33,620 bases of DNA, taken from NCBI GenBank assembly GCA_018715565.1, contig DVLJ01000223.1, positions 1 through 33,620 of the forward strand, given 5' to 3'. The translations under genes and the position numbers were made by a program. The notes beneath the pieces are model-generated. The model saw only the letters and a list, made by a program, of their open reading frames with translations, was not told where the DNA came from and did no database searches. Shown here in pieces: positions 8,453-17,514 of this stretch. This DNA is from Candidatus Ventrimonas merdavium. GTDB lineage: Bacteria; Bacillota; Clostridia; Lachnospirales; Lachnospiraceae. Each line of letters starts with the position of its first letter. The stretch's first letter is position 1.

Positions 8453-10486
8453 ATGAAAATTAAGCAGACCAAGCCTCGATGCCTGATCGTATGCCAGCTG
8501 GCCTCGATCCGGATGGAATTTCACGGCTATCTGACGTCCCTGCTGGGGGATTATGTGGATTTTGATATGCTGGACCCCTTCCAGAGCCACATGTCCCTCA
8601 AGCTGGATCAGTATCAGTGTGTCCTGTTTTCCAGTTCCTTAACCCAAAGTGAGTTTCCTTTTTCGATCCCGGCAGGGGTGACGCAGCTGGTGTGCACCCG
8701 CACCTTCAACCACGCTTATCTGGACCAGATCATCCGCATCCCGCCTGGAGAGACGGTCTATCTGGTCAACGATACGCCGGAATCCATCGAGGCCATTATG
8801 GAGCAGTTCCGGGAAGCGGGGCTGACCCAGTACCATTTCATCCCCTGCTACCCCGGCTGTATCCCTGCCGACGAGACGGTCCAGTACGCGATCACCCTGG
8901 GAGAGCCTCAGTTCGTACCGGCCCACGTACCGAATATCATTAATATCGGGAACCGGATCATCGATATCGCCACCATCAACGAGCTGTGCGGCTGCTTCCA
9001 TATCCCGGCCAGCATCTCCAATCAGATCACCAAGGGCTACATCGACCGGATCCTCCAGATCGTCCAGTCCGCAGGCAATTATTACCGCAGCTACATCTAT
9101 TCCCAGCAGCTTCTGCAGGCGGTCATCAGCAACCTGCCCCTCAGCCTGTGCCTGATCTCCAGCCAGGGGAAGATCCACATGCTGAACCGGACCTTTGCCC
9201 TGGATTGGGGGATCCCGGAACGGAGCTACCGGGATACTCTGTTTGCCTCCTGGCTCCCTTCCCAGTACGGTTCCCACAACTTCTGCCAGAGCGCGGACTA
9301 CCATCTGACCAGCAAGACCGGGGCACGGCAGCATCTGAGCGTTCTGGAGCTGGCCCTTCCCGGGCGGGATCCCCTGTATCTGCTGAGCAGCCAGCCCCTT
9401 TCGGAGGCCCAGGAGGCGGACGCTACGCCCCTTTCCCTGCGGGAGCCGTCCTCGGATTTTTACCGGATCAACAGCGGGTTCGACACGATCCGGTCCCGGT
9501 CGGCCGCTATGGAACACACCCTGGAATATGCCCGGCGGCTGGCCCTCTACGATTTCCCCATTCTGATCGAGGGAGAGACCGGTACCCAGAAGCGGACCCT
9601 GGCCGCCGCCATCCATAAGACCTCCGGCAGGCGGCAGTATCCTCTGGTCGATTTCCAAGCCTTCTGCTCCCCCCTGGCGGAGACCTGGGCCGTGCAGGAG
9701 CGTTCCGGGGAAGACGGCTTCCGGAGCAAGCGGGACGGCTGGATCAAAAACCTGCTGAAGCAGGCGGACCGGGGAACCCTGCTGATCGACAGCATCGACC
9801 GGCTTTCCCTTCCGGTCCAGGACACCCTCACCAGCATCCTCCAGCTCGGCAATCCGGAGCAGGACCATTTTTTGACCGAAGCCGCGCCGGATATCCGGGT
9901 GATCGCCACCGCAGACCACGATCTCTACGAGGACGTCCTGGCCGGACGGTTCCGGGAGGACCTGTTCTTCCTGCTAAATACGGCGTCCATCACCACGATC
10001 CCGCTGCGGGAGAGGCGGGAGGACATCCCCCTGCTCCTGGACCTGTATTTTCAGGAGCTGTTCCACGACGATGAGATTTCCGCCAGGCAGCTCCTGTCTC
10101 CCAGCCTGCTGGAGTTTTTGACCGAGGAATATGACTATCCCGGCAATGTGCGGGAGCTGTCCAATCTGGCCCGCAGCTGTTTTTCCCAATACGCTGCAGC
10201 CCCATTGGTATTGGCTCAGCTGCCCTCCTACATCCGGAACCGGATGAAGAAGCCGGATTCTCTGCAAAATGTCCTGACGGGGCAGGTGCTCTCTGTCATC
10301 GCCGCCTCCCCCCGGATCGGGCGGGGCGGCGTCCAGACAGCCCTGGCCGGCCAGGGGATCTCCATCACCGACGGAAAGCTGAGAGGGCTTCTGCAGCAGC
10401 TGGCCGCCGAGGGGCTGATCCGGATTGGAAAGACCCGGGGCGGATGCGAGCTCACAGAGCTGGGTCTGGCGTCCCTGCGGCGGTAA
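8453..10486 (+). CDS. AAA+ (NtrC-like) transcriptional regulator lacking the sigma-54 contact motif
   Basis: A 677-residue protein. Residues 1-210 form an unrecognised N-terminal sensing region. About 215-310 looks PAS-like (VISNLPLSLCLISSQGKIHMLN). About 340-575 is an AAA+ domain of the sigma-54-activator type, with the conserved end FREDLFFLLNTASITTIPLRERREDIPLL and DYPGNVREL. Several core motifs are altered. Walker A is GETGTQKR (374-381) instead of GESGTGKE, the Walker B region reads LLIDSIDR rather than LDEIGE, and the GAFTGA loop is missing, with unrelated sequence near 410-430. The C-terminus (about 605-677) is not a Fis helix-turn-helix but resembles a winged helix. It is divergent from the peptide operon and probably controls it. 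It likely acts on sigma-A promoters, as TyrR does, rather than activating sigma-54. Confidence 0.8.
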   Translation: MKIKQTKPRCLIVCQLASIRMEFHGYLTSLLGDYVDFDMLDPFQSHMSLKLDQYQCVLFSSSLTQSEFPFSIPAGVTQLVCTRTFNHAYLDQIIRIPPGETVYLVNDTPESIEAIMEQFREAGLTQYHFIPCYPGCIPADETVQYAITLGEPQFVPAHVPNIINIGNRIIDIATINELCGCFHIPASISNQITKGYIDRILQIVQSAGNYYRSYIYSQQLLQAVISNLPLSLCLISSQGKIHMLNRTFALDWGIPERSYRDTLFASWLPSQYGSHNFCQSADYHLTSKTGARQHLSVLELALPGRDPLYLLSSQPLSEAQEADATPLSLREPSSDFYRINSGFDTIRSRSAAMEHTLEYARRLALYDFPILIEGETGTQKRTLAAAIHKTSGRRQYPLVDFQAFCSPLAETWAVQERSGEDGFRSKRDGWIKNLLKQADRGTLLIDSIDRLSLPVQDTLTSILQLGNPEQDHFLTEAAPDIRVIATADHDLYEDVLAGRFREDLFFLLNTASITTIPLRERREDIPLLLDLYFQELFHDDEISARQLLSPSLLEFLTEEYDYPGNVRELSNLARSCFSQYAAAPLVLAQLPSYIRNRMKKPDSLQNVLTGQVLSVIAASPRIGRGGVQTALAGQGISITDGKLRGLLQQLAAEGLIRIGKTRGGCELTELGLASLRR

Positions 10487-10506
10487 CGGGATGCGGCGTA
10501 CAGGAG

Positions 10507-10585
10507 CAGGCGACGCCGGGACAGGGCGGCGCCGGGGCAGGGCGATGCCGGGACAGGGCGACGCTGAAGCAGGGCGACGCCGGGA
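10507..10585 (+). repeat. Imperfect 16-bp tandem repeat, about five copies
   Basis: Units starting CAGGGCGACGCCGGGA run at 10507-10521 (15 bp), 10522-10537, 10538-10553, 10554-10569 and 10570-10585, with a decayed partial copy after. It lies between the regulator stop and the next promoter. The period is not a multiple of three, and no gene covers it. It is very GC-rich and could fold, but there is no T-tract for termination. Confidence 0.8.
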
Positions 10586-10636
10586 CACGACGCCGCCAGA
10601 GCGCGGCCCCGGGACAGAAAATCCAGGATTTCCGCC

Positions 10637-10665
10637 TTGCGTTCCGGAAGGCTCAGTGCTATACT
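10637..10665 (+). promoter_or_regulatory. Extended -10 promoter for the amidotransferase-like gene
   Basis: TTGCGT (10637-10642), a 17-bp spacer and TATACT (10660-10665) preceded by TGC, an extended -10 element. Transcription should begin near 10672. This lies downstream of the ATG at 10674's usable leader space and supports the later TTG start at 10737. Confidence 0.6.
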
Positions 10666-10736
10666 GACATTCATTGGGATTTCTGTTTTTGAAGATCCTT
10701 ACAAAACCTGCAAAAGAGATAAGGGAGGGACAGACC

Positions 10737-11453
10737 TTGCGGCCGATCATCGGAATCACCACCAACAATATGAAAAATCCCACCTCCGGCGCGGATATCT
10801 CCACCGGCGGATGGAACTACAATAACGCGGTATTAAAGGGCGGCGGGCTGCCGATGCTGCTGCCCTGCGTCACAGACGGCGGCCTGCTGGATCAGATGGT
10901 CGCGGCGTGCGACGGCTTCGTGTTCTGCGGGGGCATCGACGTGACCCCCTGCTCCTACGGAGAGATGGCGCATCCGCTCTTAGGGGACACCAGCCTGAAG
11001 CTGGACCGCTGCCAGATCCCCCTGATGCAGAAGATCATCGCGGCCAGAAAGCCGGTCCTGGCCATCTGCCGGGGCAACCAGGTGCTGAACGTGGCCTGCG
11101 GCGGGACGCTGTATCAGGACAACAGCTTAAAGGGCGAGGGCATCGCCCGCCACATGATCAAGGACGACATGGGGGATATCTCCCATCAGGTGACCATCAC
11201 CCCCGGTACGAAGCTGCATCAGCTGTTCGGGGACCGGATCTGGACCAACAGCTATCATCACCAGAGCGTGAAGAAGCTGGGAGACGGCCTGGTGATCTCC
11301 GCCATGGCCGATGACGGGATCGTGGAGGCCATCGAGCTGAAGGATTATCCCTACGGCCTGGGCATCCAGTGGCATCCGGAAGGGATGCTGGTGGCCGGGG
11401 ACAACATGCTGCCCCTGTTCCAGGGCCTGGCTGACGCCTGCCGGAAGGGCTGA
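10737..11453 (+). CDS. Gamma-glutamyl-gamma-aminobutyrate hydrolase family protein (class I glutamine amidotransferase-like, peptidase C26)
   Basis: The 238-residue protein belongs to the PuuD-like C26 family, which hydrolyses gamma-glutamyl amide bonds. The triad elements are visible: the nucleophile cysteine in AICRGNQVLNV and the histidine and glutamate in IQWHPEG. I place the start at TTG 10737, because GGGAGGG lies six bases ahead of it and family members begin near RPIIGIT. The ATG at 10674 would add 21 unrelated residues and lacks a ribosome site. It is monocistronic between its own promoter and a terminator. The true substrate is unknown; many members act on peptides or polyamine conjugates rather than gamma-glutamyl-GABA. 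Confidence 0.87.
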   Translation: MRPIIGITTNNMKNPTSGADISTGGWNYNNAVLKGGGLPMLLPCVTDGGLLDQMVAACDGFVFCGGIDVTPCSYGEMAHPLLGDTSLKLDRCQIPLMQKIIAARKPVLAICRGNQVLNVACGGTLYQDNSLKGEGIARHMIKDDMGDISHQVTITPGTKLHQLFGDRIWTNSYHHQSVKKLGDGLVISAMADDGIVEAIELKDYPYGLGIQWHPEGMLVAGDNMLPLFQGLADACRKG

Positions 11454-11486
11454 CCCGTGCGGCCTGCCCATTTTCATCCGAATAGA

Positions 11487-11518
11487 AAAGGCTCCGGCGA
11501 TCCAGCCGGGGCCTTTTT
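11487..11518 (+). terminator. Intrinsic terminator, usable in both directions
   Basis: AAAGGCTCCGGC pairs with GCCGGGGCCTTT in a 12-bp stem with a 6-base loop, followed by a T run on the plus strand. The minus strand also ends in TTTT. It separates the convergent amidotransferase-like gene and yitT-like gene. Confidence 0.9.
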
Positions 11519-11569
11519 GTCTCAGGTCCTTCTTCCGCAGCTTCTTCTCCCGCAGCTCCCAGGCCCGGA

Positions 11570-12442
11570 TCAGTCGATCGGCGCCCGGTAGAAGCTTCCG
11601 TAAAAATTCTCTGTCTTCAGCATATTAATGATGATATGGGGGTCCTGCTCCCGCATCAGATGGACAATATCCGGCACCTCATAGGAGGAGACCACCGTAT
11701 GGAGCAGGCTCATATTCCGGTGACTGTATCCGCCGATGGCATCCACACAGGAAATGCCGTGGCGGTAGTTCTTTACATAAGCGTCGATCACCTCCGCCGG
11801 CTTGGTCGTGGTGATCTGCAGGGTCACCCGCTCATACCGGTGATACAGAGACGAGATGGTCTGGGTGGAAATAAACTGGAACAGGATCGAATATCCCGCA
11901 TACTCCCAGCCGAACAGGGCTCCGAAGATACAGAGCAGGACCACATTTCCCGCAAACACATATCCCCAGATGGACCGTCCCTTTTTGTTGGACACATACA
12001 GGGCGATAAAGTCCGTTCCTCCGGTGGAGGCGTTGCCCCGCAGCGCCGTAGCGATCCCCAGCCCATACAGGAAACCGCCGAAGATCACGCTTAGCAGCAC
12101 GTCGTCAAACAGCGGCTGAAAATGGCATACCTTCAGCAGAAGGCTGGCCAGAAAGACCTGCAGCATGGAAAACATGGTGAACCGCACGCCAATGCTCCGC
12201 ACACACAGGATGGCCACCGGGATGTTTAAGGCCAGCATGCCCAGAGAGGTAGAAAAGCTCCGGCCAAACCTGGCAGCCACCATATCGATCAGGATGGCCA
12301 CGCCGGTAAATCCGCTGGACATTAAGTTCGCCGGGCGGATAAATGCCTGGATCACGTATACCTGCACCACAGCCGAGATGATCACCGCCAGCAATGTGAT
12401 CGTCCGCCGGACGATCCACTTGCGCTTATATTTTTCCAACAT
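11570..12442 (-). CDS. YitT family membrane protein (YitT + DUF2179)
   Basis: A 290-residue protein. The N-terminal part has five to six membrane segments with the family motifs FIRPANLMSSGFTGVAI and ATALRGNASTGGTDFIALY. About 90 C-terminal cytoplasmic residues form DUF2179 (VTLQITTTKPAEVIDAYVKN). The function is unknown and transport is often assumed. The start is ATG 12442, because GGAGGA (12451-12456) lies eight bases ahead; an in-frame GTG at 12460 lies upstream of that ribosome site and is rejected. It follows the serine dehydratase genes by 48 bp and may be co-transcribed with them. Confidence 0.9.
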   Translation of the reverse strand: MLEKYKRKWIVRRTITLLAVIISAVVQVYVIQAFIRPANLMSSGFTGVAILIDMVAARFGRSFSTSLGMLALNIPVAILCVRSIGVRFTMFSMLQVFLASLLLKVCHFQPLFDDVLLSVIFGGFLYGLGIATALRGNASTGGTDFIALYVSNKKGRSIWGYVFAGNVVLLCIFGALFGWEYAGYSILFQFISTQTISSLYHRYERVTLQITTTKPAEVIDAYVKNYRHGISCVDAIGGYSHRNMSLLHTVVSSYEVPDIVHLMREQDPHIIINMLKTENFYGSFYRAPID

Positions 12443-12490
12443 AACACTGTTCCTCCGCACGTTCTGTCGTCTTTTTCCTTCGTCCCCTTT

Positions 12491-13369
12491 TTATCCAAAC
12501 ACCTGCTTGTGGAGCCGCTGTCCCGTGGGCGTTGCCGCCAGGCCGCCCTCCGCTGTCTCCCGCAGGGACTGGGGCATGGAATCCCCCACCTTCTTCATGG
12601 CCCAGATCACCTCGTCCGCCGGGATCGCGCTGCGGATCCCGGCCAGGGCCATCTCCGCCGCCACAAAGGCTCCCGCCACGCCGGAGGCGTTCCGCTTGAT
12701 GCAGGGGATCTCCACCAGGCCGGCCACCGGGTCGCAGACCAGGCCCAGGATGTTCTTCAGCGCGATGGCCACTGCATGGGTGATCATCTTCGGGCTCCCG
12801 CCTGCCAGCTCCACGATCGCCGCGGCCGCCATGGCCGAGGCAGAGCCGCACTCTGCCTGACAGCCTCCCTGGGCCCCGGCCAGACAGGCGTTGTTGGCGA
12901 TCACCATGCCTACCGCAGAGGCGGTGAACAGCGCCATCACACACTCCCGCTCACTTAGGTCCCGCTCTGCCTGCATGGTCAGCACCGCCGCGGGAAGGAT
13001 CCCGCAGCTGCCCGCCGTGGGGGCGGCCACGATCCGGCCCATGGAAGCGTTTAATTCGGATACCGCCAGGGCCCGGTACAGCGCCCCGGAGATCACCGAG
13101 CCGGTCAGGCTCTTCCCGCCTTCGCTGACGGCCCGCATCTTGGCCGCGCTTCCCCCGGTCAGTCCGCTGGTACTGCGCAGGCCCGGATCGCACCCCGGCT
13201 CGATGCACTCGCCCATCACCCGGTAGGTGGACGCCATCCGTTCATATACTTCTTCCTCGCTGATCTCCAGCTGTTCCGCCTGCTGCCGCAGGACCAGGGC
13301 GGAGATGGGCTCTCCCTGTTCCTCCGCCAGGGCTGCTAACTCTGCCAGAGACTGATACTGCACGCTCAT
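12491..13369 (-). CDS. sdaAA: L-serine ammonia-lyase, iron-sulfur-dependent, alpha subunit
   Basis: A 292-residue catalytic subunit of the two-subunit Fe-S serine dehydratase, which converts L-serine to pyruvate and ammonia in the cytoplasm. Cysteines for the oxygen-labile 4Fe-4S cluster lie in family motifs such as EPGCDPGLRSTSGLTGG, AGSCGILPAAV and NNACLAGAQGGCQAECGSA. Glycine-rich loops typical of the family are intact. Length is normal. It is encoded directly after the beta subunit, which it needs for activity. Confidence 0.95.
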   Translation of the reverse strand: MSVQYQSLAELAALAEEQGEPISALVLRQQAEQLEISEEEVYERMASTYRVMGECIEPGCDPGLRSTSGLTGGSAAKMRAVSEGGKSLTGSVISGALYRALAVSELNASMGRIVAAPTAGSCGILPAAVLTMQAERDLSERECVMALFTASAVGMVIANNACLAGAQGGCQAECGSASAMAAAAIVELAGGSPKMITHAVAIALKNILGLVCDPVAGLVEIPCIKRNASGVAGAFVAAEMALAGIRSAIPADEVIWAMKKVGDSMPQSLRETAEGGLAATPTGQRLHKQVFG

Positions 13370-13464
13370 TCCTGTTTGATTCTCCTATTCTGCTGTTTTT
13401 TGTCTATCCGTTCTGTCTCCCGCTGATCCTCACATTTCCCGCGGCGCTTCATCCGCTCATGGAC

Positions 13465-14127
13465 TTAAGAAACCGGCATCAGCAGGATGCTGGAATAAAT
13501 GTGGGGCAGATGGCGCACGGCCAGAGCCAGGTCCGGGCCAAAGCTGCCGTCCAGCTCGATGGTCATGACCGCTTCGCCCCCCTTTTCCTTCCGGGACAGG
13601 CGGAAATTGCTGATATTGGCTCCCGCCAGGGCCGCCACCTCGGTCACCGAAGCGATGATGCCCGGCACGTCCTGATGGCGCACGATCAGTGTTTCCTTTT
13701 CCCCGGTAAAATACACGTCCATCCCGTTTAGCTTCGTCACCAGGATATTGCCGCCGCCGATGCTGCTGCCGATCAGGGATACCTGATCTCCCGCCGCGTC
13801 GGTCAGGAGGATCCAGGCGGTGTTGGGATGGGCGCCGTCTAACTCTACGGTCTTAAATGTCACCTCCAGGCCCCGCTCCCGGGCGGTCTCCAGGGCATTC
13901 CGCAGCCCCGGATCGTCGGTCTCCATCCCCAGGATCCCGGCTACCAGCGCCCGGTCCGTGCCGTGGCCCTTGTAGGTCTTGGCAAAGGAGCCGTGGAGAC
14001 GGATCTCCGCCTGTACCGGCTCTGTTCCCAGAAGGGCCCGGGTCACCCGGCCCAGCCTGGCCGCTCCCGCCGTGTGGGAGCTGGAAGGCCCGATCATCAC
14101 CGGACCAAGGATATCAAATACGTTCAT
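13465..14127 (-). CDS. sdaAB: L-serine ammonia-lyase, iron-sulfur-dependent, beta subunit
   Basis: A 220-residue protein. It opens with MNVFDILGPVMIGPSSSHTAGAARLG, the diagnostic SSHTAG motif of the serine dehydratase beta domain. A C-terminal ACT domain (ETLIVRHQDVPGIIASVTEVAALAGANISNF) is thought to sense serine or stabilise the complex. It pairs with the alpha subunit 95 bp downstream, the usual order in Firmicutes. It follows ispD by 61 bp. Confidence 0.95.
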   Translation of the reverse strand: MNVFDILGPVMIGPSSSHTAGAARLGRVTRALLGTEPVQAEIRLHGSFAKTYKGHGTDRALVAGILGMETDDPGLRNALETARERGLEVTFKTVELDGAHPNTAWILLTDAAGDQVSLIGSSIGGGNILVTKLNGMDVYFTGEKETLIVRHQDVPGIIASVTEVAALAGANISNFRLSRKEKGGEAVMTIELDGSFGPDLALAVRHLPHIYSSILLMPVS

Positions 14128-14188
14128 GCTCGTATGGCCTTTCTGATTTGTTCTATCGTTCGATCATCTGTCTGCTCCGGCAGCTTCC

Positions 14189-15004
14189 TCACTCCGCCGC
14201 CTCCCGCGCCCGCGCCGCCAGCAGCGCCTCCGCCAGGATCAGATCCTCCGGCGTGGTCACCTTCAGGTTCTCATAGCTGCCCTCCACAAGCCGGATCTTG
14301 GTCCCCTGCGGGCCGCAGGTCTCCACCACCATGGCGTCGTCGGTGACCCCCTCCTGGAGCCGCGGGTCGGACATCATCCGGTCATAGGCGCTCCGCACCA
14401 GCTCATAGGAAAATGCCTGGGGCGTCTGCACCTGCCACAGATGGGACCGGTCCGGGGTAGCGCAGGCAAAGCCGGACTCATCCGCCACCTTGATGGTATC
14501 CTTGACCGGCATCCCCACCACGCAGGCTCCGTAGATCCTGGCCCCGTCCATGGCCCGCCGGATGATCTCTCCGGTGACCAGGGGCCTGGCCCCGTCGTGG
14601 ATGAGCACATGATCGCAGCCCTCCAACGCCTTTAAGCCTGCATAGACCGAGTGATACCGTTCTTTCCCTCCGGCCACCACGGCCTTTAGCTTGGTCAGTT
14701 CCATGCCGCTTAAGATCTCCCGGCGGACGTAGTCCTCCTCCCCCGCCCCGGTGACCAGCACCATCTCGTCGATCCCGCTTTCCTCAAACGCCGCTAAGGC
14801 GCGGCAGATCAGCGGCCTGCCTGCCAGCAGCAGATATTGCTTCTGCACTGCACTGTGCATCCTGCTGCCCCGGCCGCCCGCTAAGATCACCGCGCCTGTC
14901 CGTGGATGTATCCGGTTGTCGTTTCCTTTGTCTGTCTGTTCCATCGTCTTCGTAAAGCCGGCGGCCGTGTTCTCCCACAGCTGCCTGTCTTCTCCTCCAG
15001 CCAT
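14189..15004 (-). CDS. ispD: 2-C-methyl-D-erythritol 4-phosphate cytidylyltransferase
   Basis: The third step of the non-mevalonate isoprenoid pathway: CTP plus MEP gives CDP-ME. Visible motifs are the nucleotide loop AVILAGGRGSRM, VLIHDGARPLV, KDTIK, and QTPQAF with DDAMVVE near the C-terminus. The protein is 271 residues, about 35 longer than typical because of an N-terminal extension of unknown role. The ATG at 15004 is preferred, since AGGAG lies in the end of tsaD just ahead of it. An in-frame ATG at 14944 has no clear ribosome site. The gene starts 3 bases after the tsaD stop. Confidence 0.92.
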   Translation of the reverse strand: MAGGEDRQLWENTAAGFTKTMEQTDKGNDNRIHPRTGAVILAGGRGSRMHSAVQKQYLLLAGRPLICRALAAFEESGIDEMVLVTGAGEEDYVRREILSGMELTKLKAVVAGGKERYHSVYAGLKALEGCDHVLIHDGARPLVTGEIIRRAMDGARIYGACVVGMPVKDTIKVADESGFACATPDRSHLWQVQTPQAFSYELVRSAYDRMMSDPRLQEGVTDDAMVVETCGPQGTKIRLVEGSYENLKVTTPEDLILAEALLAARAREAAE

Positions 15005-15007
15005 GTG

Positions 15008-16042
15008 CTACCGCTCTCCTAATTTCAGATTGGGCACGGCATTCAGATCCCAACCGTGGCGGACGCCCTTCCGGTATTCGTAGTAGGCCGCCGCGCCGAT
15101 CATAGCCGCATTGTCCGTGCAGTAGATGGGGGAGGGGCGGTAGAATTTCAGTCCTTCCCGGGCGCAGGCCTCCTCCATGGCCGCCCGCAGCGCCGAATTG
15201 GACGCCACGCCTCCGGCGATCGCCAGCTTATCATAGCCGTATTCCTTTGCCGCCAGCACTGCCCGGCTGACCAAAGCCTCCACCACGGCGTTCTGGAACG
15301 ACGCCACCAGATCCGGCACACAGATCTCCTGTCCGGTCATGCGGGCTTTGTTGATATAGTTCAGCACCGCTGATTTTAAGCCGCTGAAGCTGAAATCATA
15401 GGGAGAGCCCTCTACCTTGGCCCGGGGGAATTCCACCGCATGAGGGTTCCCCTCCTTCGCGGTCTTGTCCACCTTAGGCCCGCCGGGATAGCCTAAGCCT
15501 ACGGCCCGGGCCACCTTGTCAAAGGCTTCGCCCGCCGCGTCATCCCGGGTCCGTCCGATGATCTCAAACTCCCCGTAATCCCGCACCACTACCAGATGGG
15601 TGTGGCCCCCGGATACGATCAGGCACACAAACGGCGGCTCCAGATCCGGATGCTCGATATAATTGGCTGATACATGTCCCTCGATATGGTGCACGCCCAC
15701 TAACGGCTTCTTCGCCGCCCAGGCTAACGCCTTGGCCTCGGCTACTCCCACCAGCAGCGCTCCTACCAGCCCTGGCCCGTAGGTCACGCCGATGGCGGTG
15801 ATCTCTTCCAGGGATACCCCGGCGTCCTTTAACGCCTGGGCGATCACCTGATTGATCTTCTCCATATGCTTGCGGGAGGCGATCTCCGGCACAACGCCGC
15901 CAAACTGGGTATGAAGGGCGATCTGAGAAGAGATCACATTGGACAGCACTTCCCGCCCGTTCTTTACCACAGCGGCCGCGGTTTCATCACAGGAGCTTTC
16001 CACCGCAAGGATCAGCACGTCCTGTTCCTGGTTCCATTCCAT
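15008..16042 (-). CDS. tsaD: tRNA N6-adenosine threonylcarbamoyltransferase
   Basis: The catalytic enzyme for t6A37 formation in ANN-decoding tRNAs; it transfers threonylcarbamoyl from the TsaC product, working with TsaB and TsaE. The ASKHA-fold motifs are present: [15 protein letters not shown] at the N-terminus, the metal-binding [17 protein letters not shown], and the C-terminal [10 protein letters not shown]. The start is ATG 16042 with GAGGAA ahead of it, giving 344 residues. Upstream frame to 16150 is Arg/Glu-rich and not family-like. It lies between the RNase Z-like gene and ispD, apart from tsaE-tsaB-rimI. Confidence 0.96.
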   Translation of the reverse strand: MEWNQEQDVLILAVESSCDETAAAVVKNGREVLSNVISSQIALHTQFGGVVPEIASRKHMEKINQVIAQALKDAGVSLEEITAIGVTYGPGLVGALLVGVAEAKALAWAAKKPLVGVHHIEGHVSANYIEHPDLEPPFVCLIVSGGHTHLVVVRDYGEFEIIGRTRDDAAGEAFDKVARAVGLGYPGGPKVDKTAKEGNPHAVEFPRAKVEGSPYDFSFSGLKSAVLNYINKARMTGQEICVPDLVASFQNAVVEALVSRAVLAAKEYGYDKLAIAGGVASNSALRAAMEEACAREGLKFYRPSPIYCTDNAAMIGAAAYYEYRKGVRHGWDLNAVPNLKLGER

Positions 16043-16136
16043 CTTTTCTTCCTCATTCCGGCGCGTCAGACGTCTCCCGCCTGCCGCTCTTCCCGGTTCC
16101 TCTCTCGTTATTGTCCGCCGGCGGGTCCCCGCCGGA

Positions 16137-17048
16137 TCATTCCTCGTCAAACGTCAGCTCCAGCGTCCAGCCGTCCTTGGCGGCCTTGGCCCTGGGGAAG
16201 ATGCTCTTCACCTTATCCATGTGATCCTCCGGCCTGGTCAGGGACGGGCTGTAATGGGTCAGCCACATCTGGGCCGGCTGGGCCTTCTTCGCCAGGTTAG
16301 CCGCCTCATACATGGTCATGTGCTTGTACTCCCTGGCCTTGACCTCCTTGCCGTCCTCGCCGTACATGCCTTCGCAGATCAGCAGATCCGCCCCCTCGGC
16401 AAATTCGGAAATGACGGGCACCGGACGGGTATCGGTACAGTAGACGACCTTCAGCCCTCTCCGCTCCGGTCCCAGCACCATATCCGGCGTGTAGACCGCG
16501 CCGTCCAGCTCCACCGTCTCCCCCTTCTGGAGACGGCTCCATGCCTTCATGGGCACATTCTGGGCCTTGGCCCGGTCCAGATCGAACCGGCCCGCCCGGG
16601 GGATCCGGATACAGTAACCATAGCAGACCACGTTGTGGTTCACCCGGAACGCGTCGATCACATACGGGCCCACCCGCAGCTCCTGGCGGGCGTCCTCCAG
16701 CTCCGCAAACACCAGGGGGAACGGCAGCTCCGGCGCAATGGTGCGCAGGGCCGTCACCACCCGCTGCAGGCCCTTCGGCCCGATGAGCAGCAGGGGTTCC
16801 GTCCGCTCCGCGTTGCCCATGGTCAAAAGGAGCCCGGGGAGGCCGCTGATGTGATCCGCATGATAATGGGTAAAACAGATCACATCGATCGGCTTGGGGC
16901 TCCACCCCTTTTCTTTTAAAGCGATCTGGGTCCCTTCCCCGCAGTCGATCAGCAGGCTGCTCCCGTCACACCGGGCCATCATGGCTGTCAGCCAGCGGTA
17001 AGGCAGCGGCATCATGCCGCCGGTCCCTAATAAACAGATATCTAACAT
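16137..17048 (-). CDS. Ribonuclease Z-like MBL-fold hydrolase
   Basis: A 303-residue metallo-beta-lactamase-fold protein of the RNase Z/ElaC group, which cuts the 3' trailer of tRNA precursors lacking an encoded CCA. Visible features are [11 protein letters not shown] at the N-terminus, the zinc motif [20 protein letters not shown], and the late histidine in WLTHYSPS. The tRNAs at 29-265 lack an encoded CCA, which fits the need for such an enzyme. The residues after the motif resemble short-form RNase Z. Some homologues are arylsulfatase-like, so activity is not proven. Confidence 0.87.
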   Translation of the reverse strand: MLDICLLGTGGMMPLPYRWLTAMMARCDGSSLLIDCGEGTQIALKEKGWSPKPIDVICFTHYHADHISGLPGLLLTMGNAERTEPLLLIGPKGLQRVVTALRTIAPELPFPLVFAELEDARQELRVGPYVIDAFRVNHNVVCYGYCIRIPRAGRFDLDRAKAQNVPMKAWSRLQKGETVELDGAVYTPDMVLGPERRGLKVVYCTDTRPVPVISEFAEGADLLICEGMYGEDGKEVKAREYKHMTMYEAANLAKKAQPAQMWLTHYSPSLTRPEDHMDKVKSIFPRAKAAKDGWTLELTFDEE

Positions 17049-17128
17049 ATGCTATATGATCCTCTCTGCCTGCGGTGCGCCTGATCCCAGGCTCCGCCTT
17101 CCCGGCTAGGAAAAGCATAGCACATCTG

Positions 17129-17371
17129 TCAGATGAATTCAACCGGTTCCTCTACTTCTACTGGAATACAGAATTCTCCGAGGAGGCGGTCATAGCATTC
17201 CTCGCACAGGTCAAAGCGGTGCAGCTCTCCATCCTTTTCTGAGAAAAAGTCCCAGGTATACTCGGTCCGGAAAGCCCCCTCCCGCAAAATGCCGTTCTCC
17301 ACCACCAGCTTTTTCCCGCATCCGTTGCAGATCACGGTCTCCAGATCTCCATTGCTTTTGTATTTCCTCAT
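17129..17371 (-). CDS. Small protein with paired CxxC motifs, likely zinc ribbon
   Basis: An 80-residue protein that I cannot assign to a named function. It has two separated cysteine pairs, VICNGCGKK near residue 15-20 and LCEECYDR near 55-60, arranged like a zinc ribbon. The acidic tail reads EVEEPVEFI. The ATG is preceded by GGTGAGG. It lies between the rimI terminator and the RNase Z-like gene, about 80 bp upstream of the latter. No membrane segment or signal peptide is visible. Confidence 0.75.
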   Translation of the reverse strand: MRKYKSNGDLETVICNGCGKKLVVENGILREGAFRTEYTWDFFSEKDGELHRFDLCEECYDRLLGEFCIPVEVEEPVEFI

Positions 17372-17483
17372 GTCATCCTCACCTTTCTTCTAGTTTGGTC
17401 CGCGCCGCGCCCCCGGCTGTCGGAAGCGGGACATTCCTGTCCCTCCGGCCAGCTTAGTCTGCGTTCTTTTCAGAAAAAGAAAA

Positions 17484-17514
17484 AAGGGGCGCCCGCCAAC
17501 CGGGATACCCCTCC
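17484..17514 (-). terminator. Intrinsic terminator after rimI
   Basis: On the minus strand GGGG and CCC pair with GGG and CCCC across a small internal loop, followed directly by six T residues. It begins about 55 bases past the rimI stop and closes the tsaE-tsaB-rimI run. The complement of TATAAT at 17515-17520 abuts it; a promoter there is possible but doubtful. Confidence 0.7.

Noticed and set aside
10507-10585. CRISPR array
   Set aside because: Units abut with no spacers and the period is only 16 bp.
10674-10736. Upstream ATG for the amidotransferase-like gene
   Set aside because: No ribosome site, the residues do not match the family, and it lies at the predicted transcription start.
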